DNA from: an uncultured Acidobacteriota bacterium
Lineage (GTDB): Bacteria > Acidobacteriota > Terriglobia > Bryobacterales > Bryobacteraceae
Assembly: GCA_902825945.1 (NCBI GenBank)
Contig: CADECY010000075.1
Coordinates: 1 to 36,290, forward strand
Direction: 5' to 3'
DNA length: 36,290 bases
Part shown: piece by piece, positions 16,171-25,637 of the stretch
How the letters are laid out: each line of letters starts with the position of its first letter
Position numbering within the stretch: the first letter of the stretch is position 1
Notes under the pieces: generated by a model
Databases searched by the model: none
The model's input: the letters and a program-made list of their open reading frames with translations, nothing else
Told to the model about the DNA's origin: nothing
Translations under genes and position numbers: made by a program

Positions 16171-17196
16171 TCAGCCGCCTCGAGGAAGCAGCACGTCCGC
16201 GACATCCCTCCGGGGAGTCGCCGGCGCGGGCACCGATCCATATCCGATCCGTAGGAGAAGCTGCGGGTATCCACGCACTCCCGCGATCTCGGCGAGATGA
16301 AGTCGCAACGAAGGAACTTCGATCGGTTGGTTGAGGAACGACGCGGACAATCCGTTGGCCGCCGCCGTGAGCAAGACCCGTTCGAGCGCCTGCCCGGCGT
16401 TCAGCCACGCTCGTGGGGTGTCCTCGTCAGTCCACAAGACAGCAAGAACAGGAGATCCCGAGGCCAATTGGCGATCCTTGGCGGACTGCCCATTTCCCCA
16501 ATCGAGGGTGCGAAGGATGAAAGGAAAAACGAGCGACGGCAGCGACGGGACTCCGAAACTGCATGCGGGGATTCCGTCTTTGCAGGCCGTGCGGTTCGGG
16601 TGAACCCAGGCGGCGAGCTCTCCGCGGAAATGGGGATCGGATGCTTGTGTCCGATCCCCTTCGGCGACCAATGCCGCAATGGCGTCCTTTGACGTATCCG
16701 TCACGACAGCGAGATGCGCGTTGAGGGCCTTCGCTGCCTCGATCAACTCCGTGACGCTCGACGCTGGAACTTGCCGGTCTTCGTATGGCCGCCGGTTCGT
16801 GCATCGTATGGGAATCGCCGCAAACAGCCGTTCGTCGTCGCGCGTTGGTGGAAGCGGGCCGCCGATTCGAACCCGAGCCAAGAGGTCGTGGTCCTTCGAG
16901 GCCACTTCTTCCACCGAAAGCGAATAGCCAGCGTGTCGAAGTGCGATAACCAAATTCAACAGTGCCGCGCCGCAACTCATCGTCAACTCGCGACCGGTCG
17001 GATCCACCACCGGTAAGGCCCGCCTCCGGTCGGCGTAAATCTCGACCGCGTCTTCGGTCACTCTGAACAACCATGGTTGGGTGTTATGGCCGGAGGGTGC
17101 GAGAATGGCAGCTTCGAGCGTCGGCCTCAGAGCCGCCTCCGCGATGCCACCGTGATAGGTGGCAGTACGCTGCGTGGCGGGTAGACGTGGCGTCAT
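16171..17196 (-). CDS. Acg-type nitroreductase family protein
   Basis: 341 residues if started at the ATG at 17196; the frame continues to a GTG at 17304 and no ribosome site decides between them. FMN-binding landmarks of the Acg (Rv2032-like) branch of the nitroreductase fold are clear: 'APSGHNTQPWLF' at about 33-44, 'RRALPVVDPTGRELTMSCGAAL' at about 58-79, and 'QALERVLLTAAANGLSASFLNQPIE' near the C-terminus. Canonical nitroreductases reduce nitro groups with NAD(P)H and FMN; Acg relatives are thought to bind or store FMN and may lack that activity. No signal peptide in the chosen form. Same strand as the hydrolase downstream and the rhamnonate-dehydratase-like gene upstream, without tight coupling to either. 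Confidence 0.82.
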   Translation of the reverse strand: MTPRLPATQRTATYHGGIAEAALRPTLEAAILAPSGHNTQPWLFRVTEDAVEIYADRRRALPVVDPTGRELTMSCGAALLNLVIALRHAGYSLSVEEVASKDHDLLARVRIGGPLPPTRDDERLFAAIPIRCTNRRPYEDRQVPASSVTELIEAAKALNAHLAVVTDTSKDAIAALVAEGDRTQASDPHFRGELAAWVHPNRTACKDGIPACSFGVPSLPSLVFPFILRTLDWGNGQSAKDRQLASGSPVLAVLWTDEDTPRAWLNAGQALERVLLTAAANGLSASFLNQPIEVPSLRLHLAEIAGVRGYPQLLLRIGYGSVPAPATPRRDVADVLLPRGG

Positions 17197-17348
17197 GCCA
17201 TCGGATGTGCAAGCCGGTAGCCAAGAATCAATCCCTTCGGTTCCTTGCTGTTGCCGCACCTTACGAATAGTGGAATGCGCGGCGATCTGGGGCAATTGAC
17301 GCACCTGGCGAACATGGCGCGGTCCGCGTAGACGCTACACGAGTAGTC

Positions 17349-18614
17349 CTACAGGAACGACTTCTCCCAGCCCACTCCGGGAATATCGTGAGGCTGCATG
17401 TAGATTCCCTCGGGGCCACGCGTGATGCGCATCTTCTCTTCGAACTCCTGGTAGACAGACTTCGGTCCGCCGGGCGGAGGCAGGAAGAGTTCGCACCAAG
17501 GCGCGTTGGTCGTGGCCATCGAGAACGCGACGGTCTCGGGAGTGAGTCCGCCGCCGTGCGGGATCACCGGGATGTCGTAGGCTGCCGCCATCGCGGCGAT
17601 CTTGCGGAGTTCAGTGATGCCGCCGCACCATTGCGCGTCCGGCTGCCAGATTTCGGCCGATTGATTTTCGAGCAACAGACGGAAGCCGTAGCGTCCGTAC
17701 TCGTGCTCGCCGGTGACGATTCGCGTCGACTTGATCTTCTCGCGCAAGCGCCCGAAGCCCGCGTAATCGTGCGGCTGCAAGACCTCTTCCATCCAATAGA
17801 TGCGATAGGGCTCCATCATCTCGGCCATCTCGAGCGTGTAGCGTTCGGTCCAAGCCATCCAGCAATCGAGCATGATGTCGCCCTCCGGGCCCAACGCCTG
17901 GCGGGCCCGTTTGACGAGGTCGAGGTTCTTGCGCATGCCGTCACGGCCATCAGCGGGTCCATGGGGAATCGCAAGCTTGAGGCGCTTGAATCCGAACTCG
18001 ACATGTTGCTCGATGTCGTTGCCGGTGCAGTAGGTGGGGATCCGCTCCTTGGTCGCACCGCCGAGCAGCCTGTAGAGTGGTGCATTGAGCGCCTTGCCCA
18101 CGATGTCCCAGAGGGCGATGTCGACGCCGCTGATCGCATTCATCGTCACGCCCATGCGGCCGTAGCTCATGGTCGAGCGCCACATCGTGTCCCAGAGGCG
18201 TTCGATATCGAAGGGATCTTCGCCCATCAGTAGCTTGACGAGGTGGCCTTCGACGATCGTGGCGCCCGCGCGGCCGCCGTTGCCGTAACCCTTGAGGCCC
18301 TTGTCGGTGGCGATCTCGACCGTGAAGTCGTCGAGCTTGCCCGGATCCGGGTTGAACAGCGAACGTTCAGCCTTGTACTTCGGATAGATCGACATCGGAT
18401 TCGCGACTTCGACGCCTTGCGTGCTCCAGGCGCCCGGGCTCGGCTTGTAGGCGGGCCGGTAGAGCCGATCACGCGTCTTGACGATCTTGACACTGGTGAT
18501 CTTCAGCTTGCTCTTGCCGAAGTCCGGACATTGGGCGGCGGCGGGCGCGGCCGCGGTGACAGCGGCGGCAGGTGCGGCGGCGAGGCCAGTGGAGAGGAAC
18601 GATCTGCGTTGCAC
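17349..18614 (-). CDS. Exported L-rhamnonate dehydratase-like enolase-superfamily protein
   Basis: 421 residues from a GTG at 18614, with a twin-arginine signal ('RRSFLSTGLAAAPAAA'). It carries the set of motifs typical of L-rhamnonate dehydratase (RhmD): 'GGRAGATIVEGHLVKLLMG', 'MWRSTMSYGRMG', 'SGVDIALWDIVGKALNAPLYRLLGG', 'YCTGND', 'IMLDCWMAW' (metal Asp about 250), 'YWMEEVLQP' (metal Glu about 276), 'TGEHEYGRYGF' (metal Glu about 303) and 'IPHGG' (catalytic-type His about 353). RhmD converts L-rhamnonate to 2-keto-3-deoxy-L-rhamnonate. Characterised RhmD enzymes are cytosolic and about 400 residues, so the export signal is unusual. Divergent from the first TonB-dependent receptor. Family membership is firm; exact substrate (rhamnonate, mannonate, lyxonate) is not. 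Confidence 0.9.
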   Translation of the reverse strand: MQRRSFLSTGLAAAPAAAVTAAAPAAAQCPDFGKSKLKITSVKIVKTRDRLYRPAYKPSPGAWSTQGVEVANPMSIYPKYKAERSLFNPDPGKLDDFTVEIATDKGLKGYGNGGRAGATIVEGHLVKLLMGEDPFDIERLWDTMWRSTMSYGRMGVTMNAISGVDIALWDIVGKALNAPLYRLLGGATKERIPTYCTGNDIEQHVEFGFKRLKLAIPHGPADGRDGMRKNLDLVKRARQALGPEGDIMLDCWMAWTERYTLEMAEMMEPYRIYWMEEVLQPHDYAGFGRLREKIKSTRIVTGEHEYGRYGFRLLLENQSAEIWQPDAQWCGGITELRKIAAMAAAYDIPVIPHGGGLTPETVAFSMATTNAPWCELFLPPPGGPKSVYQEFEEKMRITRGPEGIYMQPHDIPGVGWEKSFL

Positions 18615-18688
18615 AGGATGAATCTAGCAGATGAACCGGGCCGTCCGCGCAGGAGCACAAGCGGCTCGCGCCGAGCAAGGGTCAAGTA

Positions 18689-18709
18689 GCGGTGGGGCGT
18701 CTCCACCGC
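18689..18709. repeat. Inverted repeat in divergent intergenic region
   Basis: GCGGTGG (18689-18695) and CCACCGC (18703-18709) form a perfect 7-bp stem with a 7-base loop, between the divergent rhamnonate-dehydratase-like gene and the TonB-dependent receptor. It could be an operator or an RNA hairpin. The rest of 18615-18775 shows only a weak TAGAAT (18740) that might be a -10 box for the receptor. Confidence 0.3.
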
Positions 18710-18775
18710 CGGAATTTCACGCCAAGCGGAGATCTCGGATAGAATGGCCGCATCCCGATTTCTTCTGGAGGTCAG

Positions 18776-21700
18776 ATGCGTCTCTTCGTTTGTTGCCTTT
18801 CGTTTGCCAGCGCCATCTTCGCGCAGGCCACTTTCGGAACGGTGACCGGCACGGTTACCGATTCCACCGGATCGGTTGTTCCCGGCGCTTCCCTCGAGAT
18901 CCGCAATGAGGGCACCAACATTGCGCGCGCCATCAAGACCGACAGTACCGGAAACTACGAGTTCACACACTTGAACGCCGGCAAGTACGCCGTGACGGCA
19001 AAGGCGCAGGGCTTCAAGACCTACATCTCGCGCGGCATCGAAATCGAATCGCTACGCACGGTGCGCGTCGATGTGCGGCTCGAAGTGGGCGAAGTGGGAG
19101 TCGAGGTGACCATCGAAGGCGCGGCACCCGTGGTCGAGACCGACGTACCGAGCATCTCCGACGTCAAGAGCCTGCGCGATCTGCGCGACCTGCCGCTCAA
19201 CATCCGCTCCACCGTTTCCGGAACCGGCGATTCCGGACTCTATCGCTACGTCTTCATGACGCCGACTGGCGGCCAGGGCGGAGGATCGCGCTTCTCTCTC
19301 GGCGGTGGACGCGGCAGTCAGAACTACTTCAACGTCGATGGCATCAGCTCGAACTCTCCCGCGTTCGGGAACTCGATCGGGCCCGCCGAGCCGTCGTTCG
19401 AATCGATCCAGGAAGTGCGCTTCGAGATCGTCAACAACAAGGCCGAGTTCGGCGAGGTGGCTAACATCACCGCGATCACCCGTGGCGGAACCAATGAGCG
19501 TCACGGCGCGCTCTTCTGGTTCCACGAGAACTCGGCGCTCAACGCGCGTCCCTACTTCGCGCCGGTGCGCGGACAGAACATCCGGAACAACTTCGGCGTT
19601 TCCACGGGCGGCCCGATCCTGCGCAACAAGGCGTTCTACTTCGGAACGTATGAGGGCGAACGCCAGCGCCAACCCGCGGTCATCACGCCGAACATGCCCA
19701 CGGTCCTGATGCGGCAGGGTGATTTCTCGCAACTGCTGCAGCAGGCCGCGCCCATCACTGTGCGCGATCCATTGGCAGCGGCGCCATTCGCGGGCAACAT
19801 CATCCCCGCCTCACGCCTCGATGCCGGCGCGGTGCGATGGCAGAACAAGTTCTTCCCCCTGCCGAACTTCGGCGCGCCGAATCTCACCGTCGCCAACTAT
19901 CGCGAGAACGTACCGCAACAGATCCGGCACGATCAGTTCGACGTGCGCGCCGACTACAACCTGCGCTCGAACAACACGATCTACGCCCGCGTGAGCTACA
20001 AACGGTCCGAGCCGAAAGTCCTCGATAGCGGACTGCCCGCGGAGATCGCCGGATATCGCGTGCAGACGCGGATGGCGCGGCAAGTCGCGATCTCCGACAC
20101 GTGGACGATCACGCCAACACTGATCAACGAGTTCAAGGCCGGATTCGCGCGCAACTACAATCCGCGGCGCGGAATTCTGGTGGGCCAGGAACTCGTCGAT
20201 CTGCTCGGCGTGCAAGGCGTGCCTACGGCGCCCGGCGTCTTCAACGTGCCCACGGTTTCGATTCTCGGATTCCATACGGTGGGTCAGCTCGCGATGGCGG
20301 CGCCAGCGGAGAACACGTTCCAGTTCGTGGATCAGGTGACGAAGATCCGTGGGCGCCACACGATCAAGGCCGGTGTCGAATACCGTCCGCAACAGTACAA
20401 CGATTTCGTGCGGCCGCAATTCGGCTCCTACACGTTCAACAACACCTATAGCAGCTACTCCTACGCGGACTTTCTGCTCGGGTTCCCGCAGTCGTCCTCG
20501 CGCAACACAGTGCGGCCGCCCCGATACGCGCGCTTCTACTTCCTCTCCGGATTCGCGCAGGACGACTTCAAGATTTCGCAGAGCCTGACGTTGAGCTATG
20601 GGGTCCGCTACGAGTACGATCAGCCGGCGCGTGATCGCAACGACGTCATATTCAACGTCGACGCGGCGCAGGGGCGGCTCGTGGTTCCGAACCAATCGAT
20701 CCTCGACAACTTCGTGAATCCGCTATTCCCTCGCAACATCCCAATCGTGACCGCGCAGGCGGCGGGGTTCCCCACACGCGGGCTTCGCCGGGGAGACTTC
20801 AACAACTTCCAGCCCCGGATCGGATTCGCGTGGCGCCCATTCGGCGGCACCAAGTCGGTGATCCGCGGCGGCTACGGATTGTTCTCGGACGACTTCACGG
20901 CGGACGTCTTCTCCTCTTTGTATGGTGGACCGTTCGCGGTGACCGAAACGTTCGTGAATGCGTTGGTCAACGGCGCGCCGGAACTGAATCTGCAGCGTCC
21001 GTTCCGCGCGGTGGGGGCGACGGGCAACGTGGATGTGACGGGACTCTCGCTCGGCATGCGCAACGCCTACGCGCAGCAGATCAACTTGACGATCGAGCGC
21101 GATCTCGGCGCAGGCGCGGGCTTGCGGATCTCCTACGTCGGCACGAAGTCGACGCAACTCGTCTATGGCCGCAACATCAATCAGCCTGCCCCGAGCACGG
21201 TACCGTTCGCGCAAGCACGGCGCCCGTTCCCGTTGTTCCGCAATATCGTCATGCGCGAGAACGGTGGCAGCCATACCTACCACGCGCTCTCGACCGAAGT
21301 GGAGCGGAAGTGGAAAGCAGGGCTCTCCTATCAGGTAGCCTGGACGTGGGGAAAGACGCTCACCGACGTGGATGAAACCGGTGGCGTCGAAGGCGGCACC
21401 ACTCTCGAAAACGCGTTCGACCGGCGGCGTGAGCGCGCCGACGCGCAATACAACCCGCGGCACCGATTCATCTCCACCGTGATGTGGGAGCTGCCCTTCG
21501 GAAAGGGCAAACGCTTCGCTGCGAATTCGGGAATCGCGAACGCGATCCTCGGCGGCTGGCAACTGACGGGCTCCTACATCGCGCAGACAGGCGAGTACCT
21601 GACTCCGAGCTTCGCGGGTGTGGATACGTCGAACACGCAGACGCTCGGCGGCATTCCCGACCGGATCGGCAACGGCAACCTCCCGAGCGGGCAGCGCGAC

Positions 21701-22012
21701 ATCGAGCGCTGGTTCGACGCCTCGGCGTTCGCCGTGCCCGCCAACGGCCGCTTCGGCAACTCGGGCCGTGGAGTGCTGATCGGGCCCGGGCGGCAAGCGG
21801 CCAGCGCGGGCCTGTTCAAGAGCTTTCCGATTCGCGAGCGGATGTTCTTCCGCGTGCAGGCTTCGTTCACGAACCTGTTCAATCAGGCCAATTTCGATAT
21901 CCCCGCGCTCAACATCTCGGCACAGGGAGCGGTGGCGAGAATTCGTGCCGTACAGGGCCGCGACCTTGCGGGTCCCAGGAACGGATTGATCGGGGCCCGC
22001 TTCGACTTCTAG
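18776..22012 (+). CDS. TonB-dependent receptor, Oar-like with carboxypeptidase-regulatory domain
   Basis: 1078 residues; ATG at 18776 with GGAGG four bases upstream. Signal peptide about 1-16 ('LFVCCLSFASAIFAQ'). A carboxypeptidase-regulatory-like beta domain spans about 20-105 ('GTVTGTVTDSTGSVVPGA', 'NYEFTHLNAGKYAV'). The plug region follows with 'SQNYFNVDGIS' and 'IQEVRFEIVNNKAEFG', and then the long outer-membrane barrel ('GTYEGERQR', 'TLSYGVRYEYDQP', 'RISYVGTKST'). The last residue is Phe ('GARFDF'), as usual for barrels inserted by BAM. Such receptors are expanded in Solibacter-type Acidobacteriota and probably import oligosaccharides or other large ligands; the ligand is unknown. It is followed by a second receptor after 186 bases. 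Confidence 0.93.
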   Translation: MRLFVCCLSFASAIFAQATFGTVTGTVTDSTGSVVPGASLEIRNEGTNIARAIKTDSTGNYEFTHLNAGKYAVTAKAQGFKTYISRGIEIESLRTVRVDVRLEVGEVGVEVTIEGAAPVVETDVPSISDVKSLRDLRDLPLNIRSTVSGTGDSGLYRYVFMTPTGGQGGGSRFSLGGGRGSQNYFNVDGISSNSPAFGNSIGPAEPSFESIQEVRFEIVNNKAEFGEVANITAITRGGTNERHGALFWFHENSALNARPYFAPVRGQNIRNNFGVSTGGPILRNKAFYFGTYEGERQRQPAVITPNMPTVLMRQGDFSQLLQQAAPITVRDPLAAAPFAGNIIPASRLDAGAVRWQNKFFPLPNFGAPNLTVANYRENVPQQIRHDQFDVRADYNLRSNNTIYARVSYKRSEPKVLDSGLPAEIAGYRVQTRMARQVAISDTWTITPTLINEFKAGFARNYNPRRGILVGQELVDLLGVQGVPTAPGVFNVPTVSILGFHTVGQLAMAAPAENTFQFVDQVTKIRGRHTIKAGVEYRPQQYNDFVRPQFGSYTFNNTYSSYSYADFLLGFPQSSSRNTVRPPRYARFYFLSGFAQDDFKISQSLTLSYGVRYEYDQPARDRNDVIFNVDAAQGRLVVPNQSILDNFVNPLFPRNIPIVTAQAAGFPTRGLRRGDFNNFQPRIGFAWRPFGGTKSVIRGGYGLFSDDFTADVFSSLYGGPFAVTETFVNALVNGAPELNLQRPFRAVGATGNVDVTGLSLGMRNAYAQQINLTIERDLGAGAGLRISYVGTKSTQLVYGRNINQPAPSTVPFAQARRPFPLFRNIVMRENGGSHTYHALSTEVERKWKAGLSYQVAWTWGKTLTDVDETGGVEGGTTLENAFDRRRERADAQYNPRHRFISTVMWELPFGKGKRFAANSGIANAILGGWQLTGSYIAQTGEYLTPSFAGVDTSNTQTLGGIPDRIGNGNLPSGQRDIERWFDASAFAVPANGRFGNSGRGVLIGPGRQAASAGLFKSFPIRERMFFRVQASFTNLFNQANFDIPALNISAQGAVARIRAVQGRDLAGPRNGLIGARFDF

Positions 22013-22198
22013 GCACGGCGCTGTGCATCAGGCGGAGACGGGGACCGCGGCGCATGATGCGAGCAACAGCATGGGATGTCCTCGGTCACGATCCTGAAAG
22101 GGCACGCCTCGCTCCACCAATCGCCGTGTCCGGCGTTCTGTCGGGCACGGGCTCGCGCACGAGTGGCGATAAGGCGCGATACTGAAAGCATCCATCGG

Positions 22199-25100
22199 AT
22201 GTCAGTACATCGATATGCGCTGGGGGCGGCAGTGTTGATTGCAGCCCTTCGTCTGCCCGTTATGGCGCAGACCACGCAAGGTGTCATCGCGGGCCGGATC
22301 GTCGATTCAGTAACGGGCGCGCCCGTTGCCGGCGCGGCGGTGTCGCTGTCGAGCGAGGACACCAACACGCGGATCGTGGTCACGGCGGACTCGCGCGGCT
22401 ACTACACCGCGGCTTCGATTCCACCAGGCCCCTATCGCGTGCGCGCGACAGCGGAGAAATATCAGGCACAGGAGGCCTTCAACCTCGAACTCGCGGTGGC
22501 TGGCCGGCTGGAGGTGAATCTGCGGCTTCGTCCGCTGTCGGACGTGTGGGAGTCCGGCGAGCAACGAAGCGTGTTTCTGCCCGGGTCGCGCGCGCTGGTG
22601 ACATTCTTCGGACCCGACGTGGACACCAGCCGCACGAGCTTTGTCGAGGCGCCGCGCGGTGCGCAGGGCGCGCTCGAGGCGACTATCTCGGGTGTGATCG
22701 ATCCGCGTGAGGTCCGCGATCTGCCGCTGGCGGGGCGCGATCTCTATGCAACCCTTTCGACGCAGGGCGGCGTCACCTCGGACGCGACCACGGCACGCAG
22801 TCTCGGCCTGTCGGCGAACGGACAGCGGCCCACGTCATCGAGCTTCTACCTCGACGGCGTGCAGAACAACAACTTTCTCGTGACGGGTCCGCTGGCTTCG
22901 GTGGCACCGGAGGCGGTGCAAGAGTATCGCGTCTCGACGAACAACTTTTCGGCCGAGTATGGCGGCACCACCGGCTACGTCGCGAATGCCGTGACGCGAG
23001 CGGGCGGCAATCAGTGGCATGGGATCGGCTACTTCTATATGAAGGATCGGACGCTTGACGCGAATGGCTTCCAGCAGAACCGGCTTGGATTTGACCGAGC
23101 CGGACATCGCGAACGCCAACCCGGATTTCAAATTGGCGGGCCCGTTCGGCGCGACCGGCTTTTCGTCTCGAGCGCGCTAGAAGCGTATCGCGCGCGAACG
23201 CAGGGCGACCCCGAGACGTTCGAGTTTCCGACGGCCTCCACGATTCGCGACTTTTCGCCGGATGGCAGCATCGGGCGCAAACTCTTCGAACGTTTCGCGC
23301 CACCCGTCAGTTCCGATAGCCGCGCCATCACGGTTGCGGCGACGATGAGACGGCCTTCGACGGTCAACCGGCTGGTGATGCTCGAACGCGGCGACTGGCT
23401 GGCGCGCGGCGGCGCGCATCGCGTAAGCGGCCGTGCCGCGATTTCGCGCGTGGACCGGCCCGATTTCATCTGGTCGCCCTATCGCGACTTCATTTCCGGC
23501 GCTCGTCACGATGACACGAGCGTGATGGCGGGTATGCAGAACAACTTTCGGCCTGATCTGATCCACGAGGCCCGCGTGGCGCATCATCGCGACGATTTGA
23601 ACTGGGATCGAGCGCACCCGGAGATCCCCACGCTACAAAGCACCGACGGAGTTCTGCTGCCCGGCAGCCCTTCCGCTTATGTCTATCGATACAAGACTTC
23701 GGCGTGGGAACTGCAGGAGCACTGGACGTTCGTGCGGGGGCGGCATATCGCTCGATTCGGTGGAACATGGCTCCGGCGCAACCTCGACGGCTACCTCACG
23801 TTCGGCCGCGACGGACGCTACGTGTTCGACACCGTGCTCGACTTTCTGTTCGATAGTCCGTCTCTGTTCCAAGTGACGGTGGACCGGCAGGCCTTCCCCA
23901 CTCTCCGGTTGCCGGAGAACGCGAGCGCCTATCGCCAATCGCAGGGCGCCTTGTACGCGCAAGACACCTTTCGCGCGAACACGCGGCTCACGCTCAACTT
24001 CGGCCTGCGTTACGAGAACTTCGGCGTACCGGTGAACACCAGTTCCGCGCGCGATCTGATCGCGGTGCCTGGCGACACCGGGAGCGCCGCGGCACGGCTG
24101 CGGGACGTGCGTTTGGTTTCGAGCGAGACACGCTCCGGGCGGATCTACGATGCCGACAACAACGACTGGGGCGCGAGGTTCGGTTTCTCTTATGCCTTGC
24201 CGTCCGGCGCGGTGCTGCGCGGCGCTTACGGCATCTTCTACGACCGCATGTTCGACAACGCTTGGCAGAACGCGCGCAACAACCGCTTCCTCACGCCGCT
24301 GATCGAAACCGCTGGACGGACCGTGGACGTGACCGAGCCCGCCGGCAGCGCCATCCGCCGCTACAATCGCGCTGTTGCCGGCAACACGCCGTGGCTCACC
24401 TTGATCCAGCCCGGATTCCGGACGGCCTACGCACAAAGCTACTTCATCGGGCTGCAGTCGAGAGTAGGGGAGAGGTGGCGCTTCGACCTTTCCGGAACCG
24501 GCGCGTTGGGGCGCAAGCTGATGACCACCGACGTGGTGAACCGCGATGTTTCCGGGCCAACCGCGCTGATGTCGTACCGAGCCAACCAGGGGCTCTCAAA
24601 CTACCATTCGATGATCGCGGTGGCCCGCTACGCCGCGCCCGGAGCGGCGCTGCACTTCGCCTATACCTGGAGCCACGCGATCGACAATCAAAGCGAGCCG
24701 TTCCTCGGCGAAGGCTTCGACCTGGCGCAAACCTCCGGCGGATCACGCCGGGTGGACTATGCGACGTTCATCGCGCAGGGCGACAGCCGCGCTGACCGCG
24801 GAAACTCGGCGTTCGATCAACGCCACAACGCCGTCATCTATTCAATCTTCGACTTGCCGGGCCGCTGGCTGCGCGGATGGAAGGTCGCGCAGATGGCCGC
24901 CTTCCGGTCCGGGCTCCCGTTCACCGTGATCTCTGGATCGAACCAAGCGCCTGACGGACGAATATTGCTGAACAATACGCTCGACCTCATCACCGCCGAT
25001 CCGATGACGGAGTCGGACATCCCGGGCGGCAAGCGAATTCTGCAACGCACGGCATTCCGCCGTACCAACGCCCGCGGCAATCTCGGCCGCAATTCGCTCG

Positions 25101-25372
25101 TGGGTCCGGGATTCTACAACATCGACCTTTCGGTGTCGCGCTCGTTCGGGCTGCGATGGCTGGGTGAGCCGGGCCGCTTGACGGTCCGCGGCGACGCATT
25201 CAACTTCTTGAACCATGCGAACCTGGGCCTGCCGTTTCCCTACTGGGACCCCGCCTCCGAGTTCGGAGTTGCGCGGTATGGCCGTCGCGGAGTCTCGAGC
25301 GGCCTGCCGTCGGTCGATGCGTGGAGCGAGACGGCGAGGCAGGTGCAATTGATGTTGCGGGTCGAGTTCTGA
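22199..25372 (+). CDS. Second TonB-dependent receptor, Oar-like
   Basis: 1057 residues from the ATG at 22199, which opens a good signal peptide ('HRYALGAAVLIAALRLPVMAQ'); the frame starts earlier at 22076 but the first 41 codons are Arg-rich and unlike a leader. Carboxypeptidase-regulatory-like domain about 22-105 ('GVIAGRIVDSVTGAPVAGA', 'IPPGPYRVRATAEKYQ'). Plug with 'SSSFYLDGVQNNNF' and 'VQEYRVSTNNFSAEYGG', then barrel ('TLNFGLRYENFG', 'GAYGIFYDRM', 'FNFLNHANLG'); the C-terminus ends in Phe ('MLRVEF'). It shares the architecture of the preceding receptor but is not a close copy, so this is an old duplication or two recruited members. The 186 bases between them hold no other gene or clear hairpin; they may be one transcript. 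Confidence 0.92.
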   Translation: MSVHRYALGAAVLIAALRLPVMAQTTQGVIAGRIVDSVTGAPVAGAAVSLSSEDTNTRIVVTADSRGYYTAASIPPGPYRVRATAEKYQAQEAFNLELAVAGRLEVNLRLRPLSDVWESGEQRSVFLPGSRALVTFFGPDVDTSRTSFVEAPRGAQGALEATISGVIDPREVRDLPLAGRDLYATLSTQGGVTSDATTARSLGLSANGQRPTSSSFYLDGVQNNNFLVTGPLASVAPEAVQEYRVSTNNFSAEYGGTTGYVANAVTRAGGNQWHGIGYFYMKDRTLDANGFQQNRLGFDRAGHRERQPGFQIGGPVRRDRLFVSSALEAYRARTQGDPETFEFPTASTIRDFSPDGSIGRKLFERFAPPVSSDSRAITVAATMRRPSTVNRLVMLERGDWLARGGAHRVSGRAAISRVDRPDFIWSPYRDFISGARHDDTSVMAGMQNNFRPDLIHEARVAHHRDDLNWDRAHPEIPTLQSTDGVLLPGSPSAYVYRYKTSAWELQEHWTFVRGRHIARFGGTWLRRNLDGYLTFGRDGRYVFDTVLDFLFDSPSLFQVTVDRQAFPTLRLPENASAYRQSQGALYAQDTFRANTRLTLNFGLRYENFGVPVNTSSARDLIAVPGDTGSAAARLRDVRLVSSETRSGRIYDADNNDWGARFGFSYALPSGAVLRGAYGIFYDRMFDNAWQNARNNRFLTPLIETAGRTVDVTEPAGSAIRRYNRAVAGNTPWLTLIQPGFRTAYAQSYFIGLQSRVGERWRFDLSGTGALGRKLMTTDVVNRDVSGPTALMSYRANQGLSNYHSMIAVARYAAPGAALHFAYTWSHAIDNQSEPFLGEGFDLAQTSGGSRRVDYATFIAQGDSRADRGNSAFDQRHNAVIYSIFDLPGRWLRGWKVAQMAAFRSGLPFTVISGSNQAPDGRILLNNTLDLITADPMTESDIPGGKRILQRTAFRRTNARGNLGRNSLVGPGFYNIDLSVSRSFGLRWLGEPGRLTVRGDAFNFLNHANLGLPFPYWDPASEFGVARYGRRGVSSGLPSVDAWSETARQVQLMLRVEF

Positions 25373-25486
25373 TCGTCGCCGTGCGATGGCAGCTACTCTG
25401 AAAGGCGCCCGTTGCTGGAGACAGGCGAGTGGCCGCCACAGCATATTCCAATCGAAGGATGAGCCTGAAGGGCGTTGAGCGAGCCG

Positions 25487-25509
25487 GAGCCCGGCAGGGC
25501 TCCTTTCTA
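25487..25509 (+). terminator. Rho-independent terminator after the receptor genes
   Basis: GGAGCCC (25487-25493), loop GGCA, GGGCTCC (25498-25504), then TTTCT. A perfect 7-bp GC stem followed by a short T-run, about 115 bases after the receptor stop. The rest of 25373-25637 shows no gene; the argG promoter must lie in its second half but no convincing boxes were found. Confidence 0.65.
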
Positions 25510-25637
25510 TGATTCGGTATCGGTAGTCTCGGTGTTCGGAATTGGGAAGAGAGGGAATCGCGGTCGAGGCTGTGGGAATGTGGAAATCGCTCGGCGGCCT
25601 GGCGCGCGGGAGATGATAACCTGAATATTTCCACCTG

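Noticed and set aside
16058..16408. N-terminal extension of the alpha/beta hydrolase by 117 codons
   Set aside because: It overlaps the nitroreductase-like gene, is Arg/Ser-rich, and would bury a good signal peptide that begins at the ATG at 16057.
25373..25637. Small RNA or riboswitch upstream of argG
   Set aside because: Apart from the terminator hairpin no conserved structure or regulatory box could be recognised.
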